This document shows positions 8,385-16,452 of a DNA stretch of 64,000 nucleotides, piece after piece. Position 1 is the stretch's first letter. The number at the start of each line of letters is the position of its first letter. The notes beneath the pieces were generated by a model. That model had not been told where the DNA came from. It saw only the letters and a list, made by a program, of their open reading frames with translations, and ran no database searches. This DNA comes from Rhodopirellula sp. P2. Its GTDB lineage: Bacteria > Planctomycetota > Planctomycetia > Pirellulales > Pirellulaceae. The stretch spans positions 4,817,001 through 4,881,000 of the forward strand of contig NZ_CP118225.1 of NCBI RefSeq assembly GCF_028768465.1. Reading direction: 5' to 3'. Both the position numbers and the translations under genes were made by a program.

Positions 8385-9637
8385 CAAACCTCCCCTGAAA
8401 TCGCCGACGTGGAGGCATCAAACAGCAACAACTGAGTCGTCGGTGGCTTGGCACGTTCCCCAAGATCGAGCTTGTCCAGGCTGGCCAGTCCAGGATTGTG
8501 GTCGGCCGTTTCGACAAACCATTTGGTTCGTTTCCAAGCAACACGCAATTTCCGCAGATCCGCCGATCGCAGACTTTGGAACTTGCGGATCTTCAAAATG
8601 CGGTCCACGCTGCGAACACCAATCCCGGGAATGCGAAGCAACTCTTCCCGGCTGGCTCGATTCACGTCCACTGGAAAGAAGTGGCGGTTTGCGATCGCCC
8701 ATGCCAGTTTGGGATCCATTTCCAGTGACAAATTCGAGTCGCTCTCCGCGACAATTTCACTGGCGTCAAACCCGTAAAATCGCATCAGCCAATCGGCTTG
8801 GTACAAGCGATGTTCACGCACCAGTGGAGGCGATTGCCCAGGCAGTCGTGCGTCGGCGTGAGGGATCGGGCTGTAGGCTGAGTAGTACACACGCCGGAGA
8901 CGTTGACCGGCGTACAACTCGGAAGCCGTCTTGAGTATTTCCAGATCGGGAGTCGGTGTCGCTCCGACAATCATTTGGGTGCTTTGGCCGGCCGGTGCGA
9001 ATCGCGGCGGCTTGAAACCAGACTTCTGTTCCTCCTTCGTCTCATCGATCTTTTCGCGAATCCCACTCATCGTGTCGACGATTTGCGGCTTCTTCTTTTC
9101 TGGAGCAAGTTGCACCAAGTCGCTTTCGGTGGGCAGCTCGATGTTGACACTCAGCCGATCGGCCCATGCACCCGCTTGCTCGATCAGTCCCTGCGAGGCG
9201 TTGGGGATCGTCTTCAAATGAATGTAGCCGCCGAAATGTTGGTCGGTCCGAAGCCGGCGTGCCACCTCGATCAGCTGCTCCATCGTGTAGTCCGAGTTTT
9301 GGATGATCCCAGAACTCAGAAACAGTCCTTCGATGTAGTTGCGTTTGTAGAATTCCATCGTCAACGAAACGACTTCATCGACGGTGAAACGAGCGCGAGG
9401 CGTGTCGCTGGAGATGCGATTCACGCAGTACTGACAATCGTAGATGCAATAGTTTGTCAGCAGAATCTTCAACAGCGAGACGCAGCGACCATCGGGCGTG
9501 TAGCTGTGACAAATTCCCATTCCCTCCGTGCTGCCGATCTGACTGCCGGGACGAGTCCCCTTCGCTCCGCTGCTGGCGCACGACGCATCGTACTTCGCCG
9601 CATCAGCGAGGATCGTCAGTTTGTCACGAACTTCCAT
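8384..9637 (-). CDS. Putative DNA modification/repair radical SAM protein
   Basis: 417-residue radical SAM protein of the family that sits beside DUF4130/UdgX genes. The cluster motif is TNYCIYDCQYC (C64, C68, C71). Additional family blocks are GICHSYTPDGRC (about 41-52), GLFLSSGI and IELPTESDL. The C-terminal third carries a helix-hairpin-helix-like DNA-binding motif (RASREELLRIPGIGVRSVDR). The substrate is unknown. I chose ATG 9637 (MEVRDKLTILADAAKYDASC), the family's usual N-terminus; the longer frame upstream to 9901 is not family-like. It is the first securely identified gene of the overlapping minus-strand run and probably shares its promoter. Confidence 0.93.
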   Translation of the reverse strand: MEVRDKLTILADAAKYDASCASSGAKGTRPGSQIGSTEGMGICHSYTPDGRCVSLLKILLTNYCIYDCQYCVNRISSDTPRARFTVDEVVSLTMEFYKRNYIEGLFLSSGIIQNSDYTMEQLIEVARRLRTDQHFGGYIHLKTIPNASQGLIEQAGAWADRLSVNIELPTESDLVQLAPEKKKPQIVDTMSGIREKIDETKEEQKSGFKPPRFAPAGQSTQMIVGATPTPDLEILKTASELYAGQRLRRVYYSAYSPIPHADARLPGQSPPLVREHRLYQADWLMRFYGFDASEIVAESDSNLSLEMDPKLAWAIANRHFFPVDVNRASREELLRIPGIGVRSVDRILKIRKFQSLRSADLRKLRVAWKRTKWFVETADHNPGLASLDKLDLGERAKPPTTQLLLFDASTSAISGEV

Positions 9638-9683
9638 TGGCGAATGACTCGTTTGGGGACTCGCCAGAATTCCGTGGTTCGGT

Positions 9684-10097
9684 TCACGCTTCCGTGACGA
9701 GCAGGAACTCTGGCGAATCCCACTCCAACGACAACACATTATGCGGGTCCGCAAAGCCCATGCCGATGTCGCCATGCAATGAGACAGCGGTTGCCAACGA
9801 GTTGCCTGACAACGGCGGTTCGACCACCAAGCGGACGCAAACCAACTCGATCGCAAGGTGTCCTCGCAGCAACTGCTGGCCGTTGGCAGCGGATCCCGCA
9901 AGCTGCCCTGCCACGGCGCAAACTGGCGGTTTGATACAACGCTCCTTGTTCAACGCTCCCTTCAATGAATTCGAATTCTGCAGCAATCCCGATCGTTCGT
10001 TGGTCTGACTTCTGAATGCCTGCCAGGCCTGGGCACTGGCACCGCATGAGCAATCCCGAGATTGTCTTGGCCCCGTTGGCACAGGAGATGCATTCAC
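9684..10097 (-). CDS. Hypothetical protein upstream of the repair cassette (uncertain)
   Basis: A 137-codon frame on the same strand as the repair genes, ending 46 bp before the radical SAM start. I recognise no family. The second half (RGHLAIELVCVRLVVEPP to SPEFLLVTEA) has codon choice and composition like a genuine globular protein; the first half is less convincing, so the start may lie inside. Frames of similar length exist on both strands over this interval (9739-10170 minus and 9454-10008 plus), which lowers confidence. If real it could be the first gene of the cassette transcript. Confidence 0.35.
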   Translation of the reverse strand: MNASPVPTGPRQSRDCSCGASAQAWQAFRSQTNERSGLLQNSNSLKGALNKERCIKPPVCAVAGQLAGSAANGQQLLRGHLAIELVCVRLVVEPPLSGNSLATAVSLHGDIGMGFADPHNVLSLEWDSPEFLLVTEA

Positions 10098-10162
10098 GAT
10101 GCATCAACGCGAAAACGATCACCACGACAGCACCTTCCCTGACAAGAGAGAACCAATCAGCA

Positions 10163-10354
10163 ATGAACACTCCATTGAATCACGTCACATGTCCGCAGTG
10201 TGGGAAAGTGGTTGATGACCGCGTTCCCGCCTGCCCTGACTGCGGGGAAAAGATCTACGTCAACGTGCCTGGCGACATCACCCCAACGAAGCATCCACCG
10301 TTGGATTCACACGACTCAGTTCAAGAACCGAAAAACTCACAAAGAGATAACTGA
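10163..10354 (+). CDS. Small zinc-ribbon protein
   Basis: 63 residues from ATG 10163 (MNTPLNHVTCPQCGK). It carries two CxxC knuckles, CPQC and CPDC, eleven residues apart, the pattern of a zinc-ribbon as found in small regulatory or RNA/DNA-associated proteins. The remainder is polar and probably disordered. The frame extends upstream to 10016, but that part has no family character and ATG 10163 precedes the ribbon closely. The next gene starts 2 bp after its stop, so the two are likely co-transcribed. Specific function unknown. Confidence 0.7.
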   Translation: MNTPLNHVTCPQCGKVVDDRVPACPDCGEKIYVNVPGDITPTKHPPLDSHDSVQEPKNSQRDN

Positions 10355-10356
10355 AA

Positions 10357-10572
10357 ATGGCAAAGTACAACGAAGGGTCCAGCGTGAAGTGGAAGTGGGG
10401 GAACGGATACGGACACGGAACGGTGCAATCCAGCTTCACCCAAAAGGTAACGCGGAAAATTGATGGCTCGGAAATCACGCGAGATGGCTCGGAAGAGAAC
10501 CCTGCCTACTATGTTGCGGTTGACGATGCGAACAATGTGCTGAAGCTTGAAAGCGAACTTGAGAGCGATTGA
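10357..10572 (+). CDS. DUF2945 / HVA1-like TUDOR-domain small protein
   Basis: 71 residues. The pattern SVKWKWGNGYGHGTV, then SEENPAYYVAVDDANNVLKLESEL, is that of the DUF2945 (hypervirulence-associated TUDOR domain) family: a short SH3-like beta-barrel in which a W-x-W-G-N-G-x-G-x-G strand is followed by an ENPAY element. Length is normal for the family. Biochemical role is not established; a nucleic-acid or protein-binding fold is inferred. It sits between a zinc-ribbon gene and endonuclease III in a tight plus-strand run. Confidence 0.82.
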   Translation: MAKYNEGSSVKWKWGNGYGHGTVQSSFTQKVTRKIDGSEITRDGSEENPAYYVAVDDANNVLKLESELESD

Positions 10573-10588
10573 TGAATCACTGACACCG

Positions 10589-11263
10589 ATGTCGAAACAG
10601 CAACTGCCGCCGGAAAACATCGAGCGGGTCTTCCAAATCCTCTCCCGAGAAATGCCAGGTCGTGCTCCGGGTGCGATGGGACCAAAGGGACAACCCAACC
10701 CGTTTCGCACGTGCATCTCTTGCATGCTGTCCGCCCAGTCACGGGATGCCAACACGGCCTCCGCGACAGCGGCTTTGTTCAAGCTGGCGAGGTCTCCCCG
10801 AACCATGCTCCAACTGAGCGAGAGTCAAATCTCGGAAGCGATCAAGCCGTGTGGTCTGTACAACGTCAAAACCAAAAACGTTCGCAAATTCTGCCGAGCG
10901 TTGCTGGATGAATTTGGTGGAGTTGTCCCCAGCACCCGTGCGCAATTGATGCAGCTCCCCGGTATCGGCCGAAAGTGTGCCGACATTGTGATGCAGTTTG
11001 CCTTTGGGATCGACACAATCGCCGTTGACACACACGTTCATCGCGTTTGCAATCGGACCGGCATCGCCATCGGGACCAATGCCGAAAAAACGGCGGAAGC
11101 GTTGGACGAGATGGCTCCCCCCTGGGCTTTCGCGGAAGGGCACTTTTGGCTGATCCAGTTCGGCAAGCGTATTTGCTTGTCGCGAACGCCGAAATGCGAG
11201 ACTTGCCCGATCAATGAATTCTGCCTGAAGCGAGCTGACGATCGGCGAAGCGAATCCGAGTGA
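10589..11263 (+). CDS. nth: Endonuclease III-family DNA glycosylase/AP lyase
   Basis: 224 residues. Base-excision repair enzyme that removes oxidised pyrimidines and cleaves abasic sites. The helix-hairpin-helix LPGIGRKCADIV contains the expected catalytic lysine K129, and VDTHVHRV gives the catalytic aspartate D147. The 4Fe-4S ligands are C196, C203, C206 and C212 (C-x6-C-x2-C-x5-C). I chose ATG 10589 (MSKQQLPP) because it follows the previous stop at 10572; a TTG at 10547 would overlap that gene. The N-terminal PNPFRTCISCMLSAQSRD replaces the more usual LLSAQTTD but keeps the family pattern. Confidence 0.94.
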   Translation: MSKQQLPPENIERVFQILSREMPGRAPGAMGPKGQPNPFRTCISCMLSAQSRDANTASATAALFKLARSPRTMLQLSESQISEAIKPCGLYNVKTKNVRKFCRALLDEFGGVVPSTRAQLMQLPGIGRKCADIVMQFAFGIDTIAVDTHVHRVCNRTGIAIGTNAEKTAEALDEMAPPWAFAEGHFWLIQFGKRICLSRTPKCETCPINEFCLKRADDRRSESE

Positions 11264-11333
11264 GCCAAGCACCTCGGACAGTTTCAAATTGCTTGGCCGC
11301 AGTCGCTGAACATCGAGCAGACATCCACGCCGA

Positions 11334-12380
11334 TCAATCCGACCTCGACGATTCGATCGCGTTCAGAACAAACGCCTTCTGGTCCTCAACCAACGCGTCC
11401 AAGGAGGCGACATCGAGTTGAGTGGCCGAATCAATCTTGGCAGCCAATGAAGGCATCGCGTCTCGACCAAATTGGCAAAAGGTGGCCCCAAAGAGGGACG
11501 CTCCGCGGAGGTTGCAGTGTCGAAGGTCAGCCCCAGAGAGGTCCGCTCCTTCCAGGTCCGCGTTCTCGAGGCAAGCCTCTCGAAGGTCGGCCATCTGGAG
11601 CTTCGCATTGGAGAGATTGGCGTTACGAAGCTCAGCCTGCTGAAGATTGCAGGATTGGAAATCTGCATCCCGAAGCTTCGCGTTGGTCGCTTTCAAACCG
11701 GCCAAGTCTCGATGGGACGCTTGGATCCCCCGAAGATCTTGCCCTCGAAAATCTCGGGACTCGATCACTCGCAACGCGGCTTGCTTGGTCAACGTCGGTG
11801 CCATGTAGCGTTCCTCATGCCACGGATCCGCCCCGTTGTGGTAACCAGCCTCGGATTCCCAGTAGCCCAGGCGTTCTTCGTTCAAAAACTCAATCCGACG
11901 GATCCACTTCACGCTTTTGTAAAAGTACTTGCCGGGCACAACCATTCGCATCGGACCACCATTTTCCGTCGCCAGCGGCTTGCCTTCTGCTTGCAAAGCG
12001 ATGATCGGGTCGAGTTCCAGCACCTCGCTGAGCGGTAGCGAAGTCGAATGATTTCGCTCACTCCTTGCGACAAACGAAACGAATTTCACTTCACCGGTCC
12101 AAATCGGCGTCCCCGAGTCGTGCAGCAAATCGAGCAAGCGCACGCCAGTGAATGACATCGCCGGTTTCGACCAACGCGTCACGCAGTGAACATCGATTTG
12201 ACGAACCACCTGCGGCATCGCTTGAATCTCGTCGAGCGAAAACGTTCGCGAACTAGAGACGCAGCCACAAATCTCGAGCGACCAAGGCGAATCGGTGTCG
12301 CCCGGGTGTCGTTCACCAACAATGGGCCAACGATCACCACGAACAAGCTGTTGATTGGGAGGAAGAGTGTTGTCAGTCAT
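11334..12380 (-). CDS. Molybdopterin-dependent oxidoreductase domain fused to pentapeptide repeats
   Basis: 348 residues from ATG 12380. Residues about 10-185 form a sulfite-oxidase-type molybdopterin-binding domain (YedY/SUOX fold): HCVTRWS carries the expected molybdenum-ligating cysteine C66, and GGPMRMVVPGKYFYKSVKW is the conserved cofactor-contact block. Residues about 210-303 are at least fifteen pentapeptide repeats of the A(D/N)Lxx type (ADLREACLENADLEGADLSG), predicted to form a quadrilateral beta-helix. I see no signal peptide or Tat motif, so it is probably cytoplasmic. The fusion is unusual. Possible substrates cannot be read from sequence. A longer frame to 12476 lacks family similarity. 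Confidence 0.88.
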   Translation of the reverse strand: MTDNTLPPNQQLVRGDRWPIVGERHPGDTDSPWSLEICGCVSSSRTFSLDEIQAMPQVVRQIDVHCVTRWSKPAMSFTGVRLLDLLHDSGTPIWTGEVKFVSFVARSERNHSTSLPLSEVLELDPIIALQAEGKPLATENGGPMRMVVPGKYFYKSVKWIRRIEFLNEERLGYWESEAGYHNGADPWHEERYMAPTLTKQAALRVIESRDFRGQDLRGIQASHRDLAGLKATNAKLRDADFQSCNLQQAELRNANLSNAKLQMADLREACLENADLEGADLSGADLRHCNLRGASLFGATFCQFGRDAMPSLAAKIDSATQLDVASLDALVEDQKAFVLNAIESSRSD

Positions 12381-12439
12381 ACGAGGATCGTACACGCACA
12401 AGCGTTTTTGAGCGAGAACGATAGAAGCATCTGATTGGA

Positions 12440-15400
12440 TCAATCCCGGTACAAAACGTGATTTCTCATGATCCAAAGTAGGTCTCTCCCTCCATTGATC
12501 CGTTCGATGAGTTGTCCATCTGCTCCGTACAGCAGGACACCGCCATTTGAATCGAAACCATACCGAGAGAACATCTTGGCGTTGCCGTCATCGACCGCAA
12601 TTGGGAGTTGAAGCTCTCCCGCCCATGCGTCTCTGTTTTCAGGTCCTGAGATTCTGGTCCCGACGACACCAACGACTTGAACCCCTTGATCACCATAAAA
12701 CTGGTGCACAAGATTCGCTTCTTGGAAACTGCGTTTCGATCGTCCGAACACAAGCAGACGAAAGTCCGCTTCTCCTGAAACAACATCGACCGGATCGCCT
12801 TGCAACCAATTCGTTGCCCTCAATGGCTGGATCGTCTCCGGAGCCTGCTGATACCGGGCCAGTTCATTGAGCTCCGCTTCCAACGCGGAGTGGACTTTGA
12901 GTTCAACGTCTTCCCAGGGCGCCGCGGCAACGTCAAACAATCGACTGGATTGCCGCAACCGTTCACCAAAGCTCGATCTGAATTTCCCATTTGCTTCGAG
13001 AGCATAATGGGCTCCTTCAATCAGTCCATCAAAATGGACGGCTCCGTCTTGGTCGGTTTGCTTGGTCCGTATGGTCGTCGACATGTTGCTCCCACGATTT
13101 GAGCGCGATGACACCTGAATTTTAAGCGAGACCGGAACATCCACCAAAGCGTTGCCGTCCGAATCAATGACGACGCCCTTTAAGCTTCCTTCGGGTGCCA
13201 GCACCATCTCGAGACGTTTCGCATCGTTTGGCAAAATCGTCACACGAGACAGCTTTTTGGTCGGATGAATCGCATAGACCACCTGACCACTTCGCCATCC
13301 ACGAACAACAGCAAACTTTCCGTCAGCATCAGTCAGGATGGGCTCTTGCCGTAAACCTTGAAGAACGATGGCATTCGCAACGGGCTCGCCTGACTCAAGT
13401 AGCACTCGTCCCTGAATTGGAGCAGATCGGTTCGCGGTGAACGTTTTCATTTGAACGGTCTCGTTCGCCGCAACATGGATTTCCCGCCGATCGTTCTTCG
13501 GGATCTTCCATTGACCCTGAGTATCTTCGATTTGCACAGAGTATTCGCCTTCGGCGACCTCGCCTTCGTAATAGCCTTCCTCATCGGTGCGAAGGCGGTG
13601 CCCCTGCCGATGATTGGCGCTAAAAGAGATGGACATTTGCCCAACTCCATCGCCCGTCTCTGCATCCACTACTCGGCCTCGGACCGTTCCTGTGTGATGA
13701 AGCGAGAACTCCATCGTGGGCTTGTCTTTTCGGTAAAAATGCCAGGACCGACTGACAAGCGTTGGGTGCTTGATCGAGATGTTCGAGTTGGCATCACGTA
13801 GTCGCGTCTCAACGATCCCGTCTTCGGGGACATCACAAACGACCATGAATACGCCACCGATCTCATTGACCACCACTTCGATCTTCGCCTGATCTATTTT
13901 GTCCGAGTCGGTGGGACTTTTGACGACAAACTTGACCGGATCTCCCTTCTCGATCACGGCGGTCAAAGGTGTTTCCGAAAGAAGAGTTTCCCAAATCGGC
14001 GTTTTGGCAAATTCGGGATGCACCAGCTGAACGTCATAAAAGCTGGCTTGCGAAATGGAAGGGATCTCCATACGGCCATTTTCGTCCGACGTTGGCACAG
14101 GCAAACCGAGTTGCTCCCAGACATCACGGTACAGATACAGACTGGTCAATGTTTCGCCTTTTAACTGCAATTGATTCAGGACAGCCCCAGCCACGGGTTG
14201 CCCCTCTTCGTCGACCACATCGACAATTCCGATCGCCTCTGGCTGCAGTTCAAAATCCAGGTCGAGCAAATCAGCGTTCAACGGTGGCGAACCGGAATGG
14301 CGATGAACACGTCGCGTTTGAATTGCATAGCCGCTCGCGTAGGAATAAATGGCCAGTGATTTCAAATCTGGGTTGGTGAGTGGAATGTCAGTGAATTCGA
14401 AACGCCCCTCCGCATCCGACGCATCCACCAAGCTCACCACCTCACGCTGCTCGCTCAGTTGGTAGAAGGCAACCACCTTTGCACTTTCAATGGGTCGGCC
14501 GAACTCATCTTTGACGTATCCCGAAAAGGCCGCATTTCTCAATAGCTCTTCGCTGTCCTCGTTGGGCTGTGTGACGACCGGAGTCTGGGCCGGGGATTCG
14601 CTGGAGCCCGTGATTTGAGGCTCAATCGCCTCGACCGGGATCGCCAATTGGCTACCCATAGCCAACACCAATAGAACACCAAGCCCGATTAGCGAACGAC
14701 CTTTCCAAGTCATTGCTGTTGTCCGATTTCGATTCGCGTTCAGCAGCGATTGGATTCGTTGTTCGAGCTTCCATCGCGAGGTGAACAAGCCGACCGCTCC
14801 GAACGGAACCAACGCATGATTTTGACGCTGGGTGATTTGCAATAGAGTCCGGCAATAGCTCGGCGCATCGCAATTTTCCAGCACATAGTTGTCGCAAATC
14901 TCTTCTCGGGCCTCCGCAAGACAACGATTCAGACGATGTACCAACGGGTTCCACCAATGAATTGCTGATGTGAGGTGTTGTAGGATCACAACCCATTGGT
15001 CTCGGCGTTTCACATGAGCCAGTTCATGGATCAGAACTTGACGCAAATCCGATGTCGAATCGTCCTGAACCATCTCACGAGGCAAAACGACCACCGACTG
15101 AATCAATCGAGCGGCGATGGGAATCTCGACTTGGTCAGAAGTTGCCAAACGAACGGACTCGGGTCGGATCCCGACACGTTCGCAGGCTTCGGCGAAGCAT
15201 TCACACACGCGGGGGCTGGAGACAGAATTGGAGCTTCTCAGAATCTGACGCAAACGAACCAAGCCGAGCACCACTCGAATCAATCCAACGAGCGTGCCGA
15301 GCAGTGACACCACTACCAACGCCGGAAACACAAACCACGCCGCTCTCATGAATTGCCCCCTGAGCGGCTTTGCCTGGATTGCTGAATCGCGAGACGCTCC

Positions 15401-15823
15401 GGTCGCCAACGCGGGCTGGTACGCGTGTGATGTCACTTCCACATCGCCTTGTGACAATGCTTCATTTTCTTCCCGCGACACTTGGTCGATTGGTGTCGAC
15501 TCAATGTGGCGCTCCATCAAGCTGGCCACTTCCGTTTCGGCCCGCAATTCTGCTAGCAACGGCAAAAGCATGTTGGATTCATTGTCCATCGGCGTGTCGC
15601 GTTCGCTGGCCAACAACCCCGGCAATGGGTTGCGAGAGGCGACCTGAGGCGTCCGTAGCAGCGCGATCCAGGCTGGGCTGACAAGGATCAACACCAAAGC
15701 AGAAAGAAGCATTCCGTGGCGTGCGGTTGCAAACCTTCGCAACATCCGATTGGCCGTCAAAGCCGCGAAAGAAATCAAGCCGGCGAACAGCACGCAACTG
15801 AGAACATAAGGTGGAAGATTCAT
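12440..15823 (-). CDS. M56 (BlaR1-like) membrane protease with carboxypeptidase-regulatory-like and redoxin-like domains
   Basis: 1127 residues. The N-terminal part is a BlaR1/MecR1-type M56 metallopeptidase: membrane helices at about 1-25, 38-56 and 163-190, then the zinc motif HELAH (H266, E267, H270) and the family block NPLVHRLNRCLAEAREEICDN. Another helix (SLIGLGVLLVLAMGSQLAI) follows. The large C-terminal region contains repeated carboxypeptidase regulatory-like beta-sandwich modules (GYVKDEFGRPIESAKV, GRVVDAETGDGVG, GRVLLESGEPVANA, GVVIDSDGNALVD) and ends in a thioredoxin/redoxin-like segment (VDVVSGEADFRLLVFG to LPIAVDDG) lacking a CxxC. It starts 2 bp after the blaI-like stop. Signalling to that repressor by proteolysis is inferred from BlaR1. 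Confidence 0.9.
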   Translation of the reverse strand: MNLPPYVLSCVLFAGLISFAALTANRMLRRFATARHGMLLSALVLILVSPAWIALLRTPQVASRNPLPGLLASERDTPMDNESNMLLPLLAELRAETEVASLMERHIESTPIDQVSREENEALSQGDVEVTSHAYQPALATGASRDSAIQAKPLRGQFMRAAWFVFPALVVVSLLGTLVGLIRVVLGLVRLRQILRSSNSVSSPRVCECFAEACERVGIRPESVRLATSDQVEIPIAARLIQSVVVLPREMVQDDSTSDLRQVLIHELAHVKRRDQWVVILQHLTSAIHWWNPLVHRLNRCLAEAREEICDNYVLENCDAPSYCRTLLQITQRQNHALVPFGAVGLFTSRWKLEQRIQSLLNANRNRTTAMTWKGRSLIGLGVLLVLAMGSQLAIPVEAIEPQITGSSESPAQTPVVTQPNEDSEELLRNAAFSGYVKDEFGRPIESAKVVAFYQLSEQREVVSLVDASDAEGRFEFTDIPLTNPDLKSLAIYSYASGYAIQTRRVHRHSGSPPLNADLLDLDFELQPEAIGIVDVVDEEGQPVAGAVLNQLQLKGETLTSLYLYRDVWEQLGLPVPTSDENGRMEIPSISQASFYDVQLVHPEFAKTPIWETLLSETPLTAVIEKGDPVKFVVKSPTDSDKIDQAKIEVVVNEIGGVFMVVCDVPEDGIVETRLRDANSNISIKHPTLVSRSWHFYRKDKPTMEFSLHHTGTVRGRVVDAETGDGVGQMSISFSANHRQGHRLRTDEEGYYEGEVAEGEYSVQIEDTQGQWKIPKNDRREIHVAANETVQMKTFTANRSAPIQGRVLLESGEPVANAIVLQGLRQEPILTDADGKFAVVRGWRSGQVVYAIHPTKKLSRVTILPNDAKRLEMVLAPEGSLKGVVIDSDGNALVDVPVSLKIQVSSRSNRGSNMSTTIRTKQTDQDGAVHFDGLIEGAHYALEANGKFRSSFGERLRQSSRLFDVAAAPWEDVELKVHSALEAELNELARYQQAPETIQPLRATNWLQGDPVDVVSGEADFRLLVFGRSKRSFQEANLVHQFYGDQGVQVVGVVGTRISGPENRDAWAGELQLPIAVDDGNAKMFSRYGFDSNGGVLLYGADGQLIERINGGRDLLWIMRNHVLYRD

Positions 15824-15825
15824 GC

Positions 15826-16269
15826 TCAGCGACCTCGCTTTCGAGTGGCTTTCGACTTGGTCTTCTTCAGAGAGGTCTCTTTCGCTTTTTCAGCCGCTTC
15901 ATCAATCATCGCCGTGATCCGCGTGGCTTCTTCCTCCGTCAGCCCGCGGTATTCGATCAACGCCGTCACCATGTCCTCCGGTGAACCAGCGAAAAATCGA
16001 TCCACCATCTGAGCAACCTTGACGCCCAAAGAACGCGTTTTGGGTTGAGCGGCGGAATAGACAAACGTCCTGCCGCATTCGCGATGCTTCGCCCAACCTT
16101 TAGCTTCCAAACGTACAATCGTTGTTTGGACCGTATTGCGTGCGACGTGTCGTCCAAGGCCGGCCAGATACTCCCGCACTTCACTGACGGTCGCTTCGCC
16201 GTGCTTCCAGAATATTTCCATGACCTCCCGCTGGGATTCAGTCAGCGGCGGCGGTGTGGACTTCGTCAT
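15826..16269 (-). CDS. BlaI/MecI/CopY-family transcriptional repressor
   Basis: 147 residues. N-terminal winged helix: LTESQREVMEIFWKHGEATVSEV, then ARNTVQTTIVRLEAKGW, the BlaI recognition-helix pattern; the C-terminal part (about 85-125) is the dimerisation region, followed by a Lys/Arg-rich tail (KKTKSKATRKRGR) that is longer than usual. In BlaI systems the M56 partner leads to cleavage of the repressor between its two halves. The partner gene lies 2 bp downstream. A secreted protein gene is divergent from it and shares the promoter region, so it is the likely regulon. ATG 16269 fits the family. Confidence 0.93.
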   Translation of the reverse strand: MTKSTPPPLTESQREVMEIFWKHGEATVSEVREYLAGLGRHVARNTVQTTIVRLEAKGWAKHRECGRTFVYSAAQPKTRSLGVKVAQMVDRFFAGSPEDMVTALIEYRGLTEEEATRITAMIDEAAEKAKETSLKKTKSKATRKRGR

Positions 16270-16326
16270 CCGTTTCTCCTGGACCGTGGTTCTTCAAGTA
16301 CTTTCCTTCGACGACAACCTGTAGGC

Positions 16327-16340
16327 ATTGTGCCGACAAT
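16327..16340. promoter_or_regulatory. Candidate operator between blaI-like gene and divergent secreted-protein gene
   Basis: ATTGT-GCCG-ACAAT is a perfect 5-bp inverted repeat, and it is flanked on both sides by GTAGGC direct repeats (16321 and 16343). It lies in the 183-bp divergent intergenic region, where a BlaI-type repressor would act. BlaI operators are dyads of TACA/TGTA type, so the match is only partial. Assignment is by position and symmetry. Confidence 0.3.
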
Positions 16341-16452
16341 CCGTAGGCAGTGCAAGTCGTTTTTATCCAGAAGGTCACAGCGTGCTATCTTGGTGGGAAT
16401 CAACTTGTCACGTGATTGTCGACGGACGTTCAGACTCAACGAGGAATTTAAA

